Source: Jiella sonneratiae (GTDB lineage Bacteria; Pseudomonadota; Alphaproteobacteria; Rhizobiales; Rhizobiaceae). From it: a stretch of 64,000 bases of DNA. The notes beneath the pieces are model-generated. The model saw nothing but the letters and a program-made list of their open reading frames with translations. It ran no database searches and was not told where the DNA came from. Positions 38,638 through 51,273 of this stretch are shown here, piece by piece. The stretch lies in the NCBI RefSeq assembly GCF_017353515.1, contig NZ_JAFMPY010000008.1, forward strand, positions 1 through 64,000. The letters run 5' to 3'. Both the position numbers and the translations under genes were made by a program. How positions within the stretch are numbered: position 1 is the stretch's first letter; each line of letters begins with the position of its first letter.

Positions 38638-38664
38638 TTGGCACTCCATCAAGGAGAGTGCTAA
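38638..38664 (+). promoter_or_regulatory. CIRCE operator (HrcA binding site) of groESL
   Basis: TTGGCACTC, nine bases, GAGTGCTAA: this is the CIRCE inverted repeat with a single departure (G for A at the third base of the left arm). HrcA bound here represses groESL until heat stress. It lies nine bases after the -10 box and about 65 bases before groES. Confidence 0.95.
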
Positions 38665-38728
38665 CAAGATTTCGGCCGGAGGCTTGCGAAGCTTCGGCCC
38701 CACCGTCCAACAAAGGGTTCATACGAAC

Positions 38729-39025
38729 ATGGCAGCTGTGAACTTCCGTCCCCTGCATGATCGCGTCGTGGTGCGCCGCGTGCAGTCCGAGGAGAAGACC
38801 GCTGGCGGCATCATCATCCCGGACACGGCGAAGGAAAAGCCCCAGGAAGGCGAGATCGTCGCCGTCGGCACCGGCGCCCGCGACGAATCCGGCAAGGTCG
38901 TTCCGCTGGACGTCAAGGCCGGCGACCGCGTGCTGTTCGGCAAGTGGTCCGGCACCGAGGTCAAGCTCAACGGTGAGGAGCTCCTGATCATGAAGGAGTC
39001 CGACATCATGGGTGTCGTCGCCTGA
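38729..39025 (+). CDS. groS: Co-chaperonin GroES
   Basis: A 98-residue GroES with [13 protein letters not shown] at the start, the mobile-loop segment [18 protein letters not shown] and YGKWSGTEV-like [13 protein letters not shown]. It caps the GroEL cavity. Full length. It is the first gene of the CIRCE-controlled operon, with 88 bases to groEL. Confidence 0.98.
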   Translation: MAAVNFRPLHDRVVVRRVQSEEKTAGGIIIPDTAKEKPQEGEIVAVGTGARDESGKVVPLDVKAGDRVLFGKWSGTEVKLNGEELLIMKESDIMGVVA

Positions 39026-39074
39026 GGCGGCCCCGACCAGTTTCGCATTCCCCGATCTGCAAATCGAACGATAG

Positions 39075-40757
<1,683 letters not shown>

Positions 40758-40807
40758 GAAGCCGTCAGGCTTCACTGAATTCCTGTTGGATCAGATCCGC
40801 TTGTTCA

Positions 40808-40838
40808 GGGGTGGCCCTTCGTTGGGCCGCCCCTTTTT
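40808..40838 (+). terminator. Rho-independent terminator of groESL
   Basis: GGGGTGGCCC, six bases, GGGCCGCCCC then TTTTT: a 10-bp GC-rich stem (one mismatch) with a T run, 50 bases past the groEL stop. Confidence 0.9.
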
Positions 40839-40981
40839 GCATCCGACAATCGCAGAACCGATCCAGTCGGCGCCACGTTTTCCGCAGCGTTCACCGAAAA
40901 CCTCAATTACCGTCACCGCCGTCAATCAATTCCTGATGGTTTGCCGCGCATCATTCCGCTGCGTCATTGGGGAAATGTTCC

Positions 40982-41536
40982 ATGCCACGACTTCTCAGCT
41001 TCCACGGCCGCATCGGTCGCACGACCTACTGGATGGCGTTTGCGACCAGCATCGCGCTGATCCTGTGCGGCGTCGGACTGATCGCCGCCGGCGGCGGTGG
41101 TCATGGAACTGCCCTGACACTTGCCGGACTTTTCTTTGTTGCCCTCAACGCGTGGATCTCCTGGGCGACGACGGTCACACGGCTGCACGACCTCGACCTG
41201 TCCGGCTTCTTCGCTCTCCTCACTTTCGTCCCCTTGGGGAGTTTCGTCCTCCTCGGCCTCTGCGGCTTCAAAGCCGGGACGCCGGGGACGAATCGCTTCG
41301 GCGTACCGGCGAGCTTCGGCTACGGCCATCTCGACGAGGCGATGGCGGCCTTTGACGAGCCGAAACTTTCGACGGTTCAAGAGATGAAGCCCCGCACGGA
41401 GCAGCAGGCCTGGGCCGGTGATCGTATGACGCCGCAGCGCGCAGCTCCGGCGCCGACGAAAGCATACGCCCTGGTCGGCGCCGCCGTTGACGGCCGGCAG
41501 CCGGGCTTCGGCCGCCGCGGCCTCTCAGCCTCCTGA
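40982..41536 (+). CDS. DUF805 family membrane protein
   Basis: A 184-residue protein starting MPRLLSFHGRIGRTTYWM, a typical DUF805 opening (short helix with a GRxxRxxYW motif), followed by about three transmembrane helices and SWATTVTRLHDLDLSGFFAL, the other family hallmark. The last 70 residues are polar and probably cytoplasmic. The ATG at 40982 follows GGGGAAA. The function of DUF805 proteins is unknown. It stands alone between two terminators. Confidence 0.85.
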   Translation: MPRLLSFHGRIGRTTYWMAFATSIALILCGVGLIAAGGGGHGTALTLAGLFFVALNAWISWATTVTRLHDLDLSGFFALLTFVPLGSFVLLGLCGFKAGTPGTNRFGVPASFGYGHLDEAMAAFDEPKLSTVQEMKPRTEQQAWAGDRMTPQRAAPAPTKAYALVGAAVDGRQPGFGRRGLSAS

Positions 41537-41680
41537 GCCGGCGCAGCCGGCGCGTCGCGCTACGGCGTCCATGTTCCATGAGGTGACAAGCCCCTGTTTA
41601 GGCAGGAACGTTTCGCCGGTCATCGCCGTTTATGGGGCATCGGTCGTCCGAAAAGGAACGACCCCATCGGAGCAACGACA

Positions 41681-41869
41681 ATGGTCGACAAGAACGAAGT
41701 CAAGGGTGCCGCCAAGGAGATGGGCGGAAAGGTCAAGGAAGCCGCCGGCAAGGCCATGGGCGACCACGAGATGGAAGCCAAGGGCAAGGTGGACCAGGTC
41801 GAGGGCAAGACCCAGAAGAACTACGGCAAGATCAAGGACGCGGTGAAGGACCAGACCAGCCGGCATTGA
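41681..41869 (+). CDS. CsbD family stress-response protein
   Basis: A 62-residue, highly charged hydrophilic protein with the CsbD pattern: NEVKGAAKEMGGKVKEAAGK, then KGKVDQVEGKTQKNYGKIKDA. Such proteins are induced by general stress in many bacteria; the molecular role is unknown. GGAGCAACG precedes the ATG. It has its own terminator. Confidence 0.9.
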   Translation: MVDKNEVKGAAKEMGGKVKEAAGKAMGDHEMEAKGKVDQVEGKTQKNYGKIKDAVKDQTSRH

Positions 41870-41898
41870 TCCTGCCGTCTGAACCGCAGTCGCAGACG

Positions 41899-41926
41899 AA
41901 CGGCCGCCCCGCTGGGCGGCCGTTTC
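41899..41926 (+). terminator. Terminator after the CsbD gene
   Basis: AACGGCCGCCC-cgct-GGGCGGCCGTT is a perfect 11-bp stem ending in TTTCGCG, 29 bases after the stop. Confidence 0.8.
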
Positions 41927-42155
41927 GCGTTTTGCGGCACGGTGGCCGCCTTTCGCCCCATCCGACACTTTGGGCCCGGTTGCGGCGGGGGCCGCACATG
42001 CCGGAACCGACGATACGCCGCGACCCCGATCGCTCACTTGCCGTCGGCGGCCAAACGGTTAGTTTGGAGCCAATCGAAACTGGGCCGTCCCGGCGCGGGA
42101 CCCGCCCTTGTGGCCGCGCGGCAGCAGGCCCTCAATCGGCGACGAGGAGGCGATC

Positions 42156-42614
42156 GTGGTCACCTTCACCCTGAATGGCCGGGAAACGACGTTCGACGGC
42201 GATCCCGACACCCCGCTCCTGTGGGTGGTGCGCGACGGCGAGCGGCTGACCGGCACGAAATACGGCTGCGGCATCGCCCAGTGCGGCGCCTGCACCGTGC
42301 ATGTCGACGGCATGACGCGGCGGTCCTGCATCACCCCGATCTCGACGCTCGAAGGCTCGAGCGTCACCACCATCGAGGGGCTCGAGGGCAGTGAGGCCGA
42401 CGCCGTGCAGGCGGCGTGGCGCGCCATCGACGTGCCGCAATGCGGCTACTGCCAGTCCGGGCAGATCATGTCGGCCGTCGCGCTGCTGCAGCTCAGTCCG
42501 GCGCCGAACGACGACGACATCGACGGCGCGATGACCGGCAACATCTGCCGATGCGCCACCTACAAGCGCATCCGGCAGGCGATCCACGACGCCGCCAAGA
42601 CGCTGGAGGGCTGA
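42156..42614 (+). CDS. Isoquinoline 1-oxidoreductase-type alpha subunit (2Fe-2S protein)
   Basis: A 152-residue protein with two [2Fe-2S] sites. The N-terminal plant-type ferredoxin motif is CGIAQCGACTVHVDG followed by SC; the C-terminal helical motif is CGYCQSGQ with NICRCATY. This matches the small subunit of IorAB-type molybdenum hydroxylases, which passes electrons away from the large subunit. GTG at 42156 is used as start because GAGGAGG lies five bases upstream. The large subunit follows three bases later. Confidence 0.9.
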   Translation: MVTFTLNGRETTFDGDPDTPLLWVVRDGERLTGTKYGCGIAQCGACTVHVDGMTRRSCITPISTLEGSSVTTIEGLEGSEADAVQAAWRAIDVPQCGYCQSGQIMSAVALLQLSPAPNDDDIDGAMTGNICRCATYKRIRQAIHDAAKTLEG

Positions 42615-42617
42615 GCC

Positions 42618-44774
<2,157 letters not shown>

Positions 44775-44966
44775 GGCGGGTTCCGCCTCTGCCACAAGCA
44801 GCCGGGCGGCTCGCCGGCCGCTCCACGAAGATCACGAACTCGGCTGGTGGGCTTTCGATCCCGGCATGGGCCAGGCGGCTTCCACGAGACGGAACCGGAT
44901 GCCGGGATCGGACCATCAGCAGAACGGCGGACACCTTTCCGGGCCGCGCCAGACGCCAGGATCAAG

Positions 44967-45656
44967 ATGCAGAGACAAGACCGGCTCCTCCAGGCCTTCG
45001 CATTCGCCGCCCTGCTCGCCCTGCCGGGCCTCGGCCTCGCCCAGGACCGGGCGCCCGAGGCGCCCGCGCCGTCGACGCCGGCCCTGCCGGACAAGGGCCA
45101 GGACGACCAGAAGACGTTGAAGCCGGTCTCGGCCTTCGACAACATCGCCGACGAGACCGAGCGGTCGGTCGCGATCTTCCAGGAGACCGGCAAGGTGCTG
45201 CTGCACCCGCGCTGCGTCAACTGCCACCCGGCGGGAGACCGGCCGCTGCAGGGCATGGACCAGCACCTCCACCAGCCTCCGGTCCGGCGCGGCGAGGCCG
45301 ATTTCGGCGTTCCCGGCATGATGTGCAACACCTGCCACGGACCGAAGAACGTCAACGTCGTCGCCCAGAGCGAGGACATCAAGTCCATTCCCGGCAATCC
45401 GAAATGGCGGCTCGCACCGATCGAGATGGCATGGCAGGGCCGGACCCTCGGCGACATCTGCCGCCAGATCAAGGACGAGGACCGCAACGGCGGCAAGACC
45501 CTCGCCGAGCTCGTCGACCACATGGCGAACGACGAGCTTGTCGGCTGGGGCTGGCATCCCGGCAGGGGCCGCGAGGCGGTGCCCGGCACCCAGAAGCAGT
45601 TCGGCGAACTCTACAAGGCCTGGGCCGCCACCGGCGCGCATTGTCCCGACGGCTGA
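44967..45656 (+). CDS. Di-haem c-type cytochrome associated with the molybdenum hydroxylase
   Basis: This 229-residue exported protein (signal peptide to about residue 25, LGLAQ) has two haem-binding motifs, CVNCH and CNTCH, about 38 residues apart. Similar proteins are encoded beside IorAB-type hydroxylases and probably take electrons from the enzyme into the respiratory chain. The start at 44967 follows AGGATCAAG; a frame from 44847 would lack a signal peptide at its N-terminus. A run of 14 C lies seven bases after the stop. Confidence 0.82.
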   Translation: MQRQDRLLQAFAFAALLALPGLGLAQDRAPEAPAPSTPALPDKGQDDQKTLKPVSAFDNIADETERSVAIFQETGKVLLHPRCVNCHPAGDRPLQGMDQHLHQPPVRRGEADFGVPGMMCNTCHGPKNVNVVAQSEDIKSIPGNPKWRLAPIEMAWQGRTLGDICRQIKDEDRNGGKTLAELVDHMANDELVGWGWHPGRGREAVPGTQKQFGELYKAWAATGAHCPDG

Positions 45657-45964
45657 CGCGCCGCCCCCCCCCCCCCCGCGGCTCGCCGGGATCGGGCTTC
45701 CGGCGGCTGGCTGCCGCCGGCTGCCCCGCACAACCGCACTGCAGATCGAACCGGCACCTCGAGCGCCGCCCGGCGGCCTTTACTTCAGGTTGCGCCGGAT
45801 CCGCGTGTATTTAGACGTTCGCATACCGCCGTTTCTTCAGCTGACGAATATTTGATCGCCGCACGCGGCCTTTGCGCGCCCGTCATCAGATTGAGGCGCC
45901 TGTTTCCCCATGGTAATTCTGGCTCCGATACATTCCATCTGATCGCATTGTCGGGGAGGCTTCC
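45657..45964. other. Spacer with a poly-C run and a putative promoter
   Basis: A homopolymer of 14 C (45664-45677) lies just after the cytochrome gene. The right half is AT-richer and holds a candidate promoter, TTGAGG (45891-45896) and TAATTC (45914-45919) with a 17-base spacer, well placed for the following gene, whose ribosome site is GGGGAGG. Confidence 0.55.
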
Positions 45965-48367
45965 ATGCTCAAGACGAGTGTGGCGTTCTGCGCTGCCTTG
46001 TGGTTTGTCTCCGGTGCCGCGGTGGCGCAGGAACGGGATCACCCGCTGCGCCCGCTCAGCCAGCACGACTTCTACCGAGTCTTCGGCACTTCACCCGCCA
46101 CGACCACCGACGCGCAGGCCGAGGAGGCTCGCATCACCAGCGAACGCCGCTGGGACGAGAGCATGGGCACCGCGACCGACGTGCTCTCGGCGGCGATCGG
46201 GAAGGCCGATGTCACCGATCAGACGCTGACCAATTCCACCGCCCTTCTCCGACTCCTGAGGCTCCGTGGCGATACGCTGACCTATCTCTATCTCTGGCAC
46301 CTCGTCGCGCTGGACACGACGGCCGTCGATCACGCGCCGACCGGCCCGGGGATCATGCATCAGCAGGTGGGGCCGGCACGCTCGTCGCGGGCGCTCGCGA
46401 TGGTCCATCAGGCGCTGTTCGAAGTCGCGAACGCGTTGAACGGCACCCCCTACGCCACCACCCTGCACACGCCCCCCTCCTTCGATCTCTCCGTGCCGCC
46501 GGGCCTGACCGGACCGCAGAAGGAGAAGTTCCTGCGGGCGCGCGAGGCGGCGGCGATGACGGAGGCGGCCTATCTGACGCTCGGGCTGCTCTATCCCAAT
46601 CTGCGGCAGGCGACGCTTCACACCGCGGCGCCGGGCCTCTCGCAGCTGTCCTGGTTTTCGACGGAGTCCGCGCGCACCAGCTTTTCCGACGCGCTCTGCT
46701 CCGATCTGGCGCCGGCGCTCAGCCTGCACGTCTATTACCAGTGTTCGCTCAAGGCGATCGAAGGCGATAACGACCCCGACCTCGACCTGCTCAAGCAGGC
46801 CCGCGAGGACGGCGTGGCGATCGGCCGCGAGATCGCCGGCACGATCAAGGCCGAACGCGAGGGCGACAATGCCCGGCTGGAGGAGCCGGAGCTCGACGCC
46901 ACTTTCGACTACCGTTTCCGGCCGGACGCGCCGAACCGCGTCTTCGTCCAGTGGCTGCAGGATCCGGTCTCCAAGATCAGCACCGCGCTCGGCGGCAACT
47001 GGATGCATGTGAAGCCGTTCGCGCTCAAATCCAACTACCAGTTCCGTCCCTCCGAGGCGGACGCGCCGCGGGTCGTCCTGCCGGTCGGCGGCACCGCCCA
47101 GCAGATCGTCGACGCCGCCCGCAAGCTGAAGTCCTACAATGCCGTGGCGAAGTGGGGCACCGATCCGCGCTTCGACGGAACCGGCGCCGGGACGCCCGGC
47201 GCGCCGAAGCTCGATCGCCTCTTCCTGGCGCAGTACTGGGCCTATGACGGCACCGCCTATCTCTGCGCGCCGCCGCGGCTCTACAACCAGATCGCCCTGA
47301 AGGTCTTGGCGCGGATCCGCGACCTGCAGAGGACGGGCGCCGCCCCGGAACTCGTCGGCCGCGAGCGGATCGACACCAACAGCACGGCCGACGTGGCGCG
47401 CTTCCTCGCCCTCGTCAACTTCGCCATGGCGGATGCCGCGATCGCCGCCTGGGACGCCAAGTTCTATTTCCAGTTCCCGCGTCCCGTCACCTATATCCGC
47501 GCCGTGCAGGCGCTCGATTCCCGCAACGAGGCGGTGGCCGGGTTCGAGCCCGCCGGCGCGGGAACGACGGGCGCCCTCGACCCCGGCCAGGCGGGCGGGC
47601 AGTCGCCCATCGAGTCCTTCGCCGCGCCGCAGAACGCGCAGGTCGAGACCGGCGTGCCCTATCCCGTCCAGGAGGTCGCCGGCGCGCCGGTGCCGACGCC
47701 CGCCGCACGGACGGAGCAGGACAGGTTCCTGCTTCCGCGGGGCGCGGCGAGCCAGACGAAATGGTTCCCCGCGGGTGCGCAGGTCACCAATTCCGATGCG
47801 CCCTTCAACATCACGCCGCCCTTCCCGGCCTATGTTTCCGGCCATGCGGCCTTCGGCGGCGCGCTCTTCGGCGTCCTGCGCCAGTTCGTCTCGCCGAAGA
47901 TGGAATTCACCTTCAAGTCCGACGAGTTCAACGGCTACAGCAAGGACGTCTTCAACTACGTCCGCTGCGCCGCCGGACCCGGCGGCAGCCGGCGCGACAA
48001 GGTGACGCCGGCAAAGTTCTGCGCGCCGAGGCCGATGACGCTGGACTGTGCCGAGCGGGAAAACGCCGACAGCCGGATCTGGATGGGCGTCCACTGGATC
48101 GACGACGCCGACGACGGGATCGTCCTCGGCAACCGGGTGGCGCGACAGGTCTATGCGACGCTGATGGCGCCCCGCAGCGGCGCCAGGGCGCAGGCGGCAT
48201 TCTCGGTGCAGCCGGCCGACTACCCCGACGCCGGCAGGAACATGCGCGAGAAGCTGCTCTGCAAGGACATCACGATGAACGACCTGCCGACCGGCTGGTC
48301 GAGCGAGAACGGCGAGGTCGGCTTCGGGGCGGTCGAACTGGTCAATATCGAAGCGATTCGTCCCTGA
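45965..48367 (+). CDS. Vanadium-haloperoxidase-like exported enzyme, 800 residues
   Basis: After a signal peptide (to about residue 21, GAAVAQ) come a long N-terminal helical region and a C-terminal PAP2/vanadium-peroxidase core. The vanadate-binding residues are all present: KFYFQFPRP (K499, R506), YVSGHAAFGG (S625-H627) and SRIWMGVHWIDDADD (R704, H710, D714). Typical vanadium chloro- or bromoperoxidases have 500-650 residues; the extra length is in the N-terminal half and around residues 515-570. It may oxidise halides with H2O2 in the periplasm, or be a phosphatase of the same fold. It has its own promoter region and a terminator hairpin. Confidence 0.82.
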   Translation: MLKTSVAFCAALWFVSGAAVAQERDHPLRPLSQHDFYRVFGTSPATTTDAQAEEARITSERRWDESMGTATDVLSAAIGKADVTDQTLTNSTALLRLLRLRGDTLTYLYLWHLVALDTTAVDHAPTGPGIMHQQVGPARSSRALAMVHQALFEVANALNGTPYATTLHTPPSFDLSVPPGLTGPQKEKFLRAREAAAMTEAAYLTLGLLYPNLRQATLHTAAPGLSQLSWFSTESARTSFSDALCSDLAPALSLHVYYQCSLKAIEGDNDPDLDLLKQAREDGVAIGREIAGTIKAEREGDNARLEEPELDATFDYRFRPDAPNRVFVQWLQDPVSKISTALGGNWMHVKPFALKSNYQFRPSEADAPRVVLPVGGTAQQIVDAARKLKSYNAVAKWGTDPRFDGTGAGTPGAPKLDRLFLAQYWAYDGTAYLCAPPRLYNQIALKVLARIRDLQRTGAAPELVGRERIDTNSTADVARFLALVNFAMADAAIAAWDAKFYFQFPRPVTYIRAVQALDSRNEAVAGFEPAGAGTTGALDPGQAGGQSPIESFAAPQNAQVETGVPYPVQEVAGAPVPTPAARTEQDRFLLPRGAASQTKWFPAGAQVTNSDAPFNITPPFPAYVSGHAAFGGALFGVLRQFVSPKMEFTFKSDEFNGYSKDVFNYVRCAAGPGGSRRDKVTPAKFCAPRPMTLDCAERENADSRIWMGVHWIDDADDGIVLGNRVARQVYATLMAPRSGARAQAAFSVQPADYPDAGRNMREKLLCKDITMNDLPTGWSSENGEVGFGAVELVNIEAIRP

Positions 48368-48486
48368 GATTGCTGGACTGCGGCTGATTCAGCGCGCTCA
48401 CGGCCGTCCCGGCGGCGCCTGCTGTGCGGCAGACCGTCCGGGTTTCGGCGAGCCCGACCGTCTCCCACCGGAAATTATTTGAAGGC

Positions 48487-48517
48487 TCGGGCGCCGGTCG
48501 ATTCGACCGGCGCCCGA
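48487..48517. terminator. Bidirectional hairpin between convergent genes
   Basis: A perfect 14-bp stem, TCGGGCGCCGGTCG / CGACCGGCGCCCGA with loop ATT, lies between the stops of two convergent genes (48367 and 48546). T runs are weak on both sides. Confidence 0.6.
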
Positions 48518-48545
48518 ACTCGGCGCTTTGCCCCGTCCGCCAGCC

Positions 48546-49889
48546 TCAGCCCTCGACCAGCCGGCGCGCCTGTTCGACCCAGCGCTCGTCGCCGATTCTG
48601 CCCGGAAAGCCGAGCTCCTGCTCGACCCAGACGGTCTCGCCGGGCGTCAGACCCGCGATCTGGTCGAAATGATAGATGCCGCGGTCGAAGAGCAGCTTCT
48701 CGATCGCCGTTCCGATACCCTCGATGCGCGTGAGGTCGTCAGGATTGCCGTGGCGCGGCGCCGGCAGGCCCTGCGGCGCGCTGGCGCTCACATCCTGCCT
48801 TCCCGCCGGCGCTTCCGACGCCGTGCCGGCCGCGACGGTCTCGACCGGAGCCTGGGCGCCCAGGGTGCGGAAGGCGGCCCTTTGTTCCGAGCCGCTTTCG
48901 CCTTCCGGGGCGGCATCGTCGACGAGGCTCTCCTTGCCGAGGATCCCGTCCGGCTCGATCGCCGGCCCGCTGCCCTGCGACCTCTCCGCCTTCTCGGTCA
49001 GGCGGCGATAGTTCAGCGTCCGGAAGTCGTTGTCGAACTTTTCGGCCTTGTGCTTCTCGGCAAGCGGGTCCGGCGGCAGGCGGCGCTTTTCCTGCGGCGG
49101 CGTCGGTCCGTCGGGATTGGAGAAGGCGAGCTTGGCGCGGCGCTCGGCATGGATCGTCTTCGGCTTTTCCGGCGCCTTTTCGGCCGGGGCCGTGCCCGGC
49201 GCGAGGGTCGGCATCATGTCGATCACCCGTTCGCCGCTCTTGCCGCGGATCACCTCGGCCGAGACCATGCTGCCGCCGAACGTCGCGAAATGCGCGGTCG
49301 GGACCGGCTCGCCCGGGGCCTTCGCGGCTTCCCGCGTCGCCGGCTTCCAGGAAGAATCGCGCTTGCGGCGCAGCCGCTCGCGCTCGCGCGCCGCCTCGTC
49401 CTCGGAAAGATGCGAATAGTCCAGCGTCCGGAAATCGCGGTCGAAGGCACCGGCCTTGTGCTTTTCCTCCAGCGGATCGGCGACCCCGCGCATCGGGGGC
49501 GCGTGCTTGCGGCCCTCCAGCCGCTCCTGGCATTCCTTCGAGGCGCTCACCGGATGGTCGGCTTCGAGCTCCTCCGCGGTCACGCCCACCTTGGCATCGT
49601 TCGCGCTCATCGTTCCTGTCCCGGTCCTTGTCCCGTCGTCGCTCTGGTTCATGGCAGATCCGGCTCCTCCCTCGCCCGCAGGCCCTCCCGGCGTGGCGAT
49701 CGACGCCTCCCGGCCGGCGATCCGCGAGACCCGCTCGGCCAGCACGGCGCTGCGGCGATCCCCGTCCGCCGGTGCCTGGCCCTTCGGGCTGGCGTTCCGG
49801 TCCTCACGCGGAGGTCCGGCGCGGCGAAGCACGATCGCCACGGCAGCCCCTGCGAGGAGGAGAATCAGCCGCCCTGCCCTGGACCACAC
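48546..49889 (-). CDS. Membrane-anchored protein with a duplicated motif and a NuoE-like HhH end
   Basis: A 447-residue protein. An N-terminal transmembrane helix (RLILLLAGAAVAIVL) is followed by long disordered stretches. The motif DPL.EKHKA..FD.DFRTL.Y..L.E occurs twice (around residues 140 and 275). The final 65 residues (LTRIEGIGTAIEKLLFDRGI, then FDQIAGLTPGETVWVEQEL) match the helix-hairpin-helix extension of rhizobial NuoE and some L21 proteins. The GTG at 49889 was chosen because GGGAGG lies six bases upstream; ATG starts at 49652 or 49610 would remove the membrane segment. The function is not recognised. It may scaffold at the inner membrane. Confidence 0.65.
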   Translation of the reverse strand: MWSRAGRLILLLAGAAVAIVLRRAGPPREDRNASPKGQAPADGDRRSAVLAERVSRIAGREASIATPGGPAGEGGAGSAMNQSDDGTRTGTGTMSANDAKVGVTAEELEADHPVSASKECQERLEGRKHAPPMRGVADPLEEKHKAGAFDRDFRTLDYSHLSEDEAARERERLRRKRDSSWKPATREAAKAPGEPVPTAHFATFGGSMVSAEVIRGKSGERVIDMMPTLAPGTAPAEKAPEKPKTIHAERRAKLAFSNPDGPTPPQEKRRLPPDPLAEKHKAEKFDNDFRTLNYRRLTEKAERSQGSGPAIEPDGILGKESLVDDAAPEGESGSEQRAAFRTLGAQAPVETVAAGTASEAPAGRQDVSASAPQGLPAPRHGNPDDLTRIEGIGTAIEKLLFDRGIYHFDQIAGLTPGETVWVEQELGFPGRIGDERWVEQARRLVEG

Positions 49890-50145
49890 ACGCGACCTCC
49901 CGAGGATCGAGACCTTCGTCTTCAAAGCTAGTTTGGAGCGAGCGTAGAGACAACCGGCGACGCGTCGAAAAGCTCAATTGTCCGAAGACGTTCATGCAAC
50001 CCGCCCATCGCGGCAGCCATGCTGACGGATCGGCGGCCGATCGGACGGTGCCGGCGGCCCCGGGCCGGACGTGCGGCGCGCCCTGCCGCGGCATCTCGTC
50101 GCGCCGCGCGTCCGCTCCACCCCTTCGGCCTCGAAACGCCGCGGC

Positions 50146-51048
50146 TCAGGCGAACTCCGCGGCGACCCGGTGGAGGATGCTGTGGCGCCGCGCCAAGGCG
50201 TCGATGTCGCGGGAATAGCCGCCGCCGATCACCGCCGCGACGGCGATCTGCCGCTCGCGGAAGAAGCCGATGACCCGGCGATCGCGTTCGGCGAGTCCCT
50301 CGTCGCTGAGCGCGAGACGGCCGAGCCTGTCGTCGCGATGCGGATCGACGCCGGCATTGTAGAAGACGATGTCGGGAGAAGCCGCGGCGCAACCGAACGC
50401 CAGCGCCTCGCCGAGCACCGCCAGATAGTCGGCGTCCGCCGTGCCGTCGGCGAGCGGGACGTCGAGGTCGGAGCGCGCCTTTTCCGGCGGATAGTTGCGC
50501 TCGGCATGGATCGAGAGGGTGAAGACCCGCGGCTCGGCGGCGAAGATGCGGGCCGTGCCGTCGCCCTGGTGGACGTCGCAGTCGACGACGAGGACGCTCG
50601 CCACGTCGCCGTCGGCCAGCAGCACCGACGCGGCGACCGCGACGTCGTTGAACACGGAAAAGCCGGCGCCGCCCGCACGGCCCGCGTGATGGCTGCCACC
50701 GGCGGTGTTGCAGGCGAGGCCCTCGCCGAGGGCAAGCCGCGCCGCGAGCATCGTGCCCCCCGTCGCACAGCGCGAGCGCATCGCCACCCGCTCGTCGACC
50801 GGAAAGCCGATCGCCCTTTCGACCGCCGCGGGCACCGCGTGGAAGAGCACCTGGTCGACGTAGCGCGGATCGTGGGCGAGCCGCAGCCAGGCGGGCAGCG
50901 CCGGGGCCGGAACGTGGAAGCCCGCCGGGCCGACCACCCCGTCCTCGACGAGGATTTCGGCGAGGCGGGTGAACTTCGACATCGGGAAGCGGTGACGGGC
51001 GTCGAAATTCGCGTCGAAGGCAGGATGATGGATGATCGGAACGCTCAT
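50146..51048 (-). CDS. Histone deacetylase-family amidohydrolase
   Basis: A 300-residue arginase-deacetylase-fold enzyme. Metal and catalytic residues appear in NTAGGSHHAGR (paired histidines), DCDVHQGDGT (Asp and His zinc ligands) and YNAGVDPHRDD (Asp ligand). Bacterial members remove acetyl groups from acetylpolyamines, acetoin-type compounds or proteins; the substrate here is unknown, and the form resembles the small class IV (HDAC11-like) branch. Start at 51048; a weak ribosome site makes the exact start less certain. Divergent from the MATE gene. Confidence 0.88.
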   Translation of the reverse strand: MSVPIIHHPAFDANFDARHRFPMSKFTRLAEILVEDGVVGPAGFHVPAPALPAWLRLAHDPRYVDQVLFHAVPAAVERAIGFPVDERVAMRSRCATGGTMLAARLALGEGLACNTAGGSHHAGRAGGAGFSVFNDVAVAASVLLADGDVASVLVVDCDVHQGDGTARIFAAEPRVFTLSIHAERNYPPEKARSDLDVPLADGTADADYLAVLGEALAFGCAAASPDIVFYNAGVDPHRDDRLGRLALSDEGLAERDRRVIGFFRERQIAVAAVIGGGYSRDIDALARRHSILHRVAAEFA

Positions 51049-51273
51049 GTCCCGGCATAGATAGGAGCCGCCGCTCCCGCGCCAGGCGAAACGGCCGGCT
51101 GTTTGCCGCGCGGGGCCGGGTGCGGGACGGCCCGACACGAAAGTGCCCCCGTCCGCCCTTGCTGCAGCGGCGGGCGGATGCCACCAGCACGAGAATGCAT
51201 CGCAGCCGCCGCCCGCCGCGAATCGGCCAGCCGGACGGTTCGGTGCCGCGGACCTCGCCGGAGAAGAGCACGC

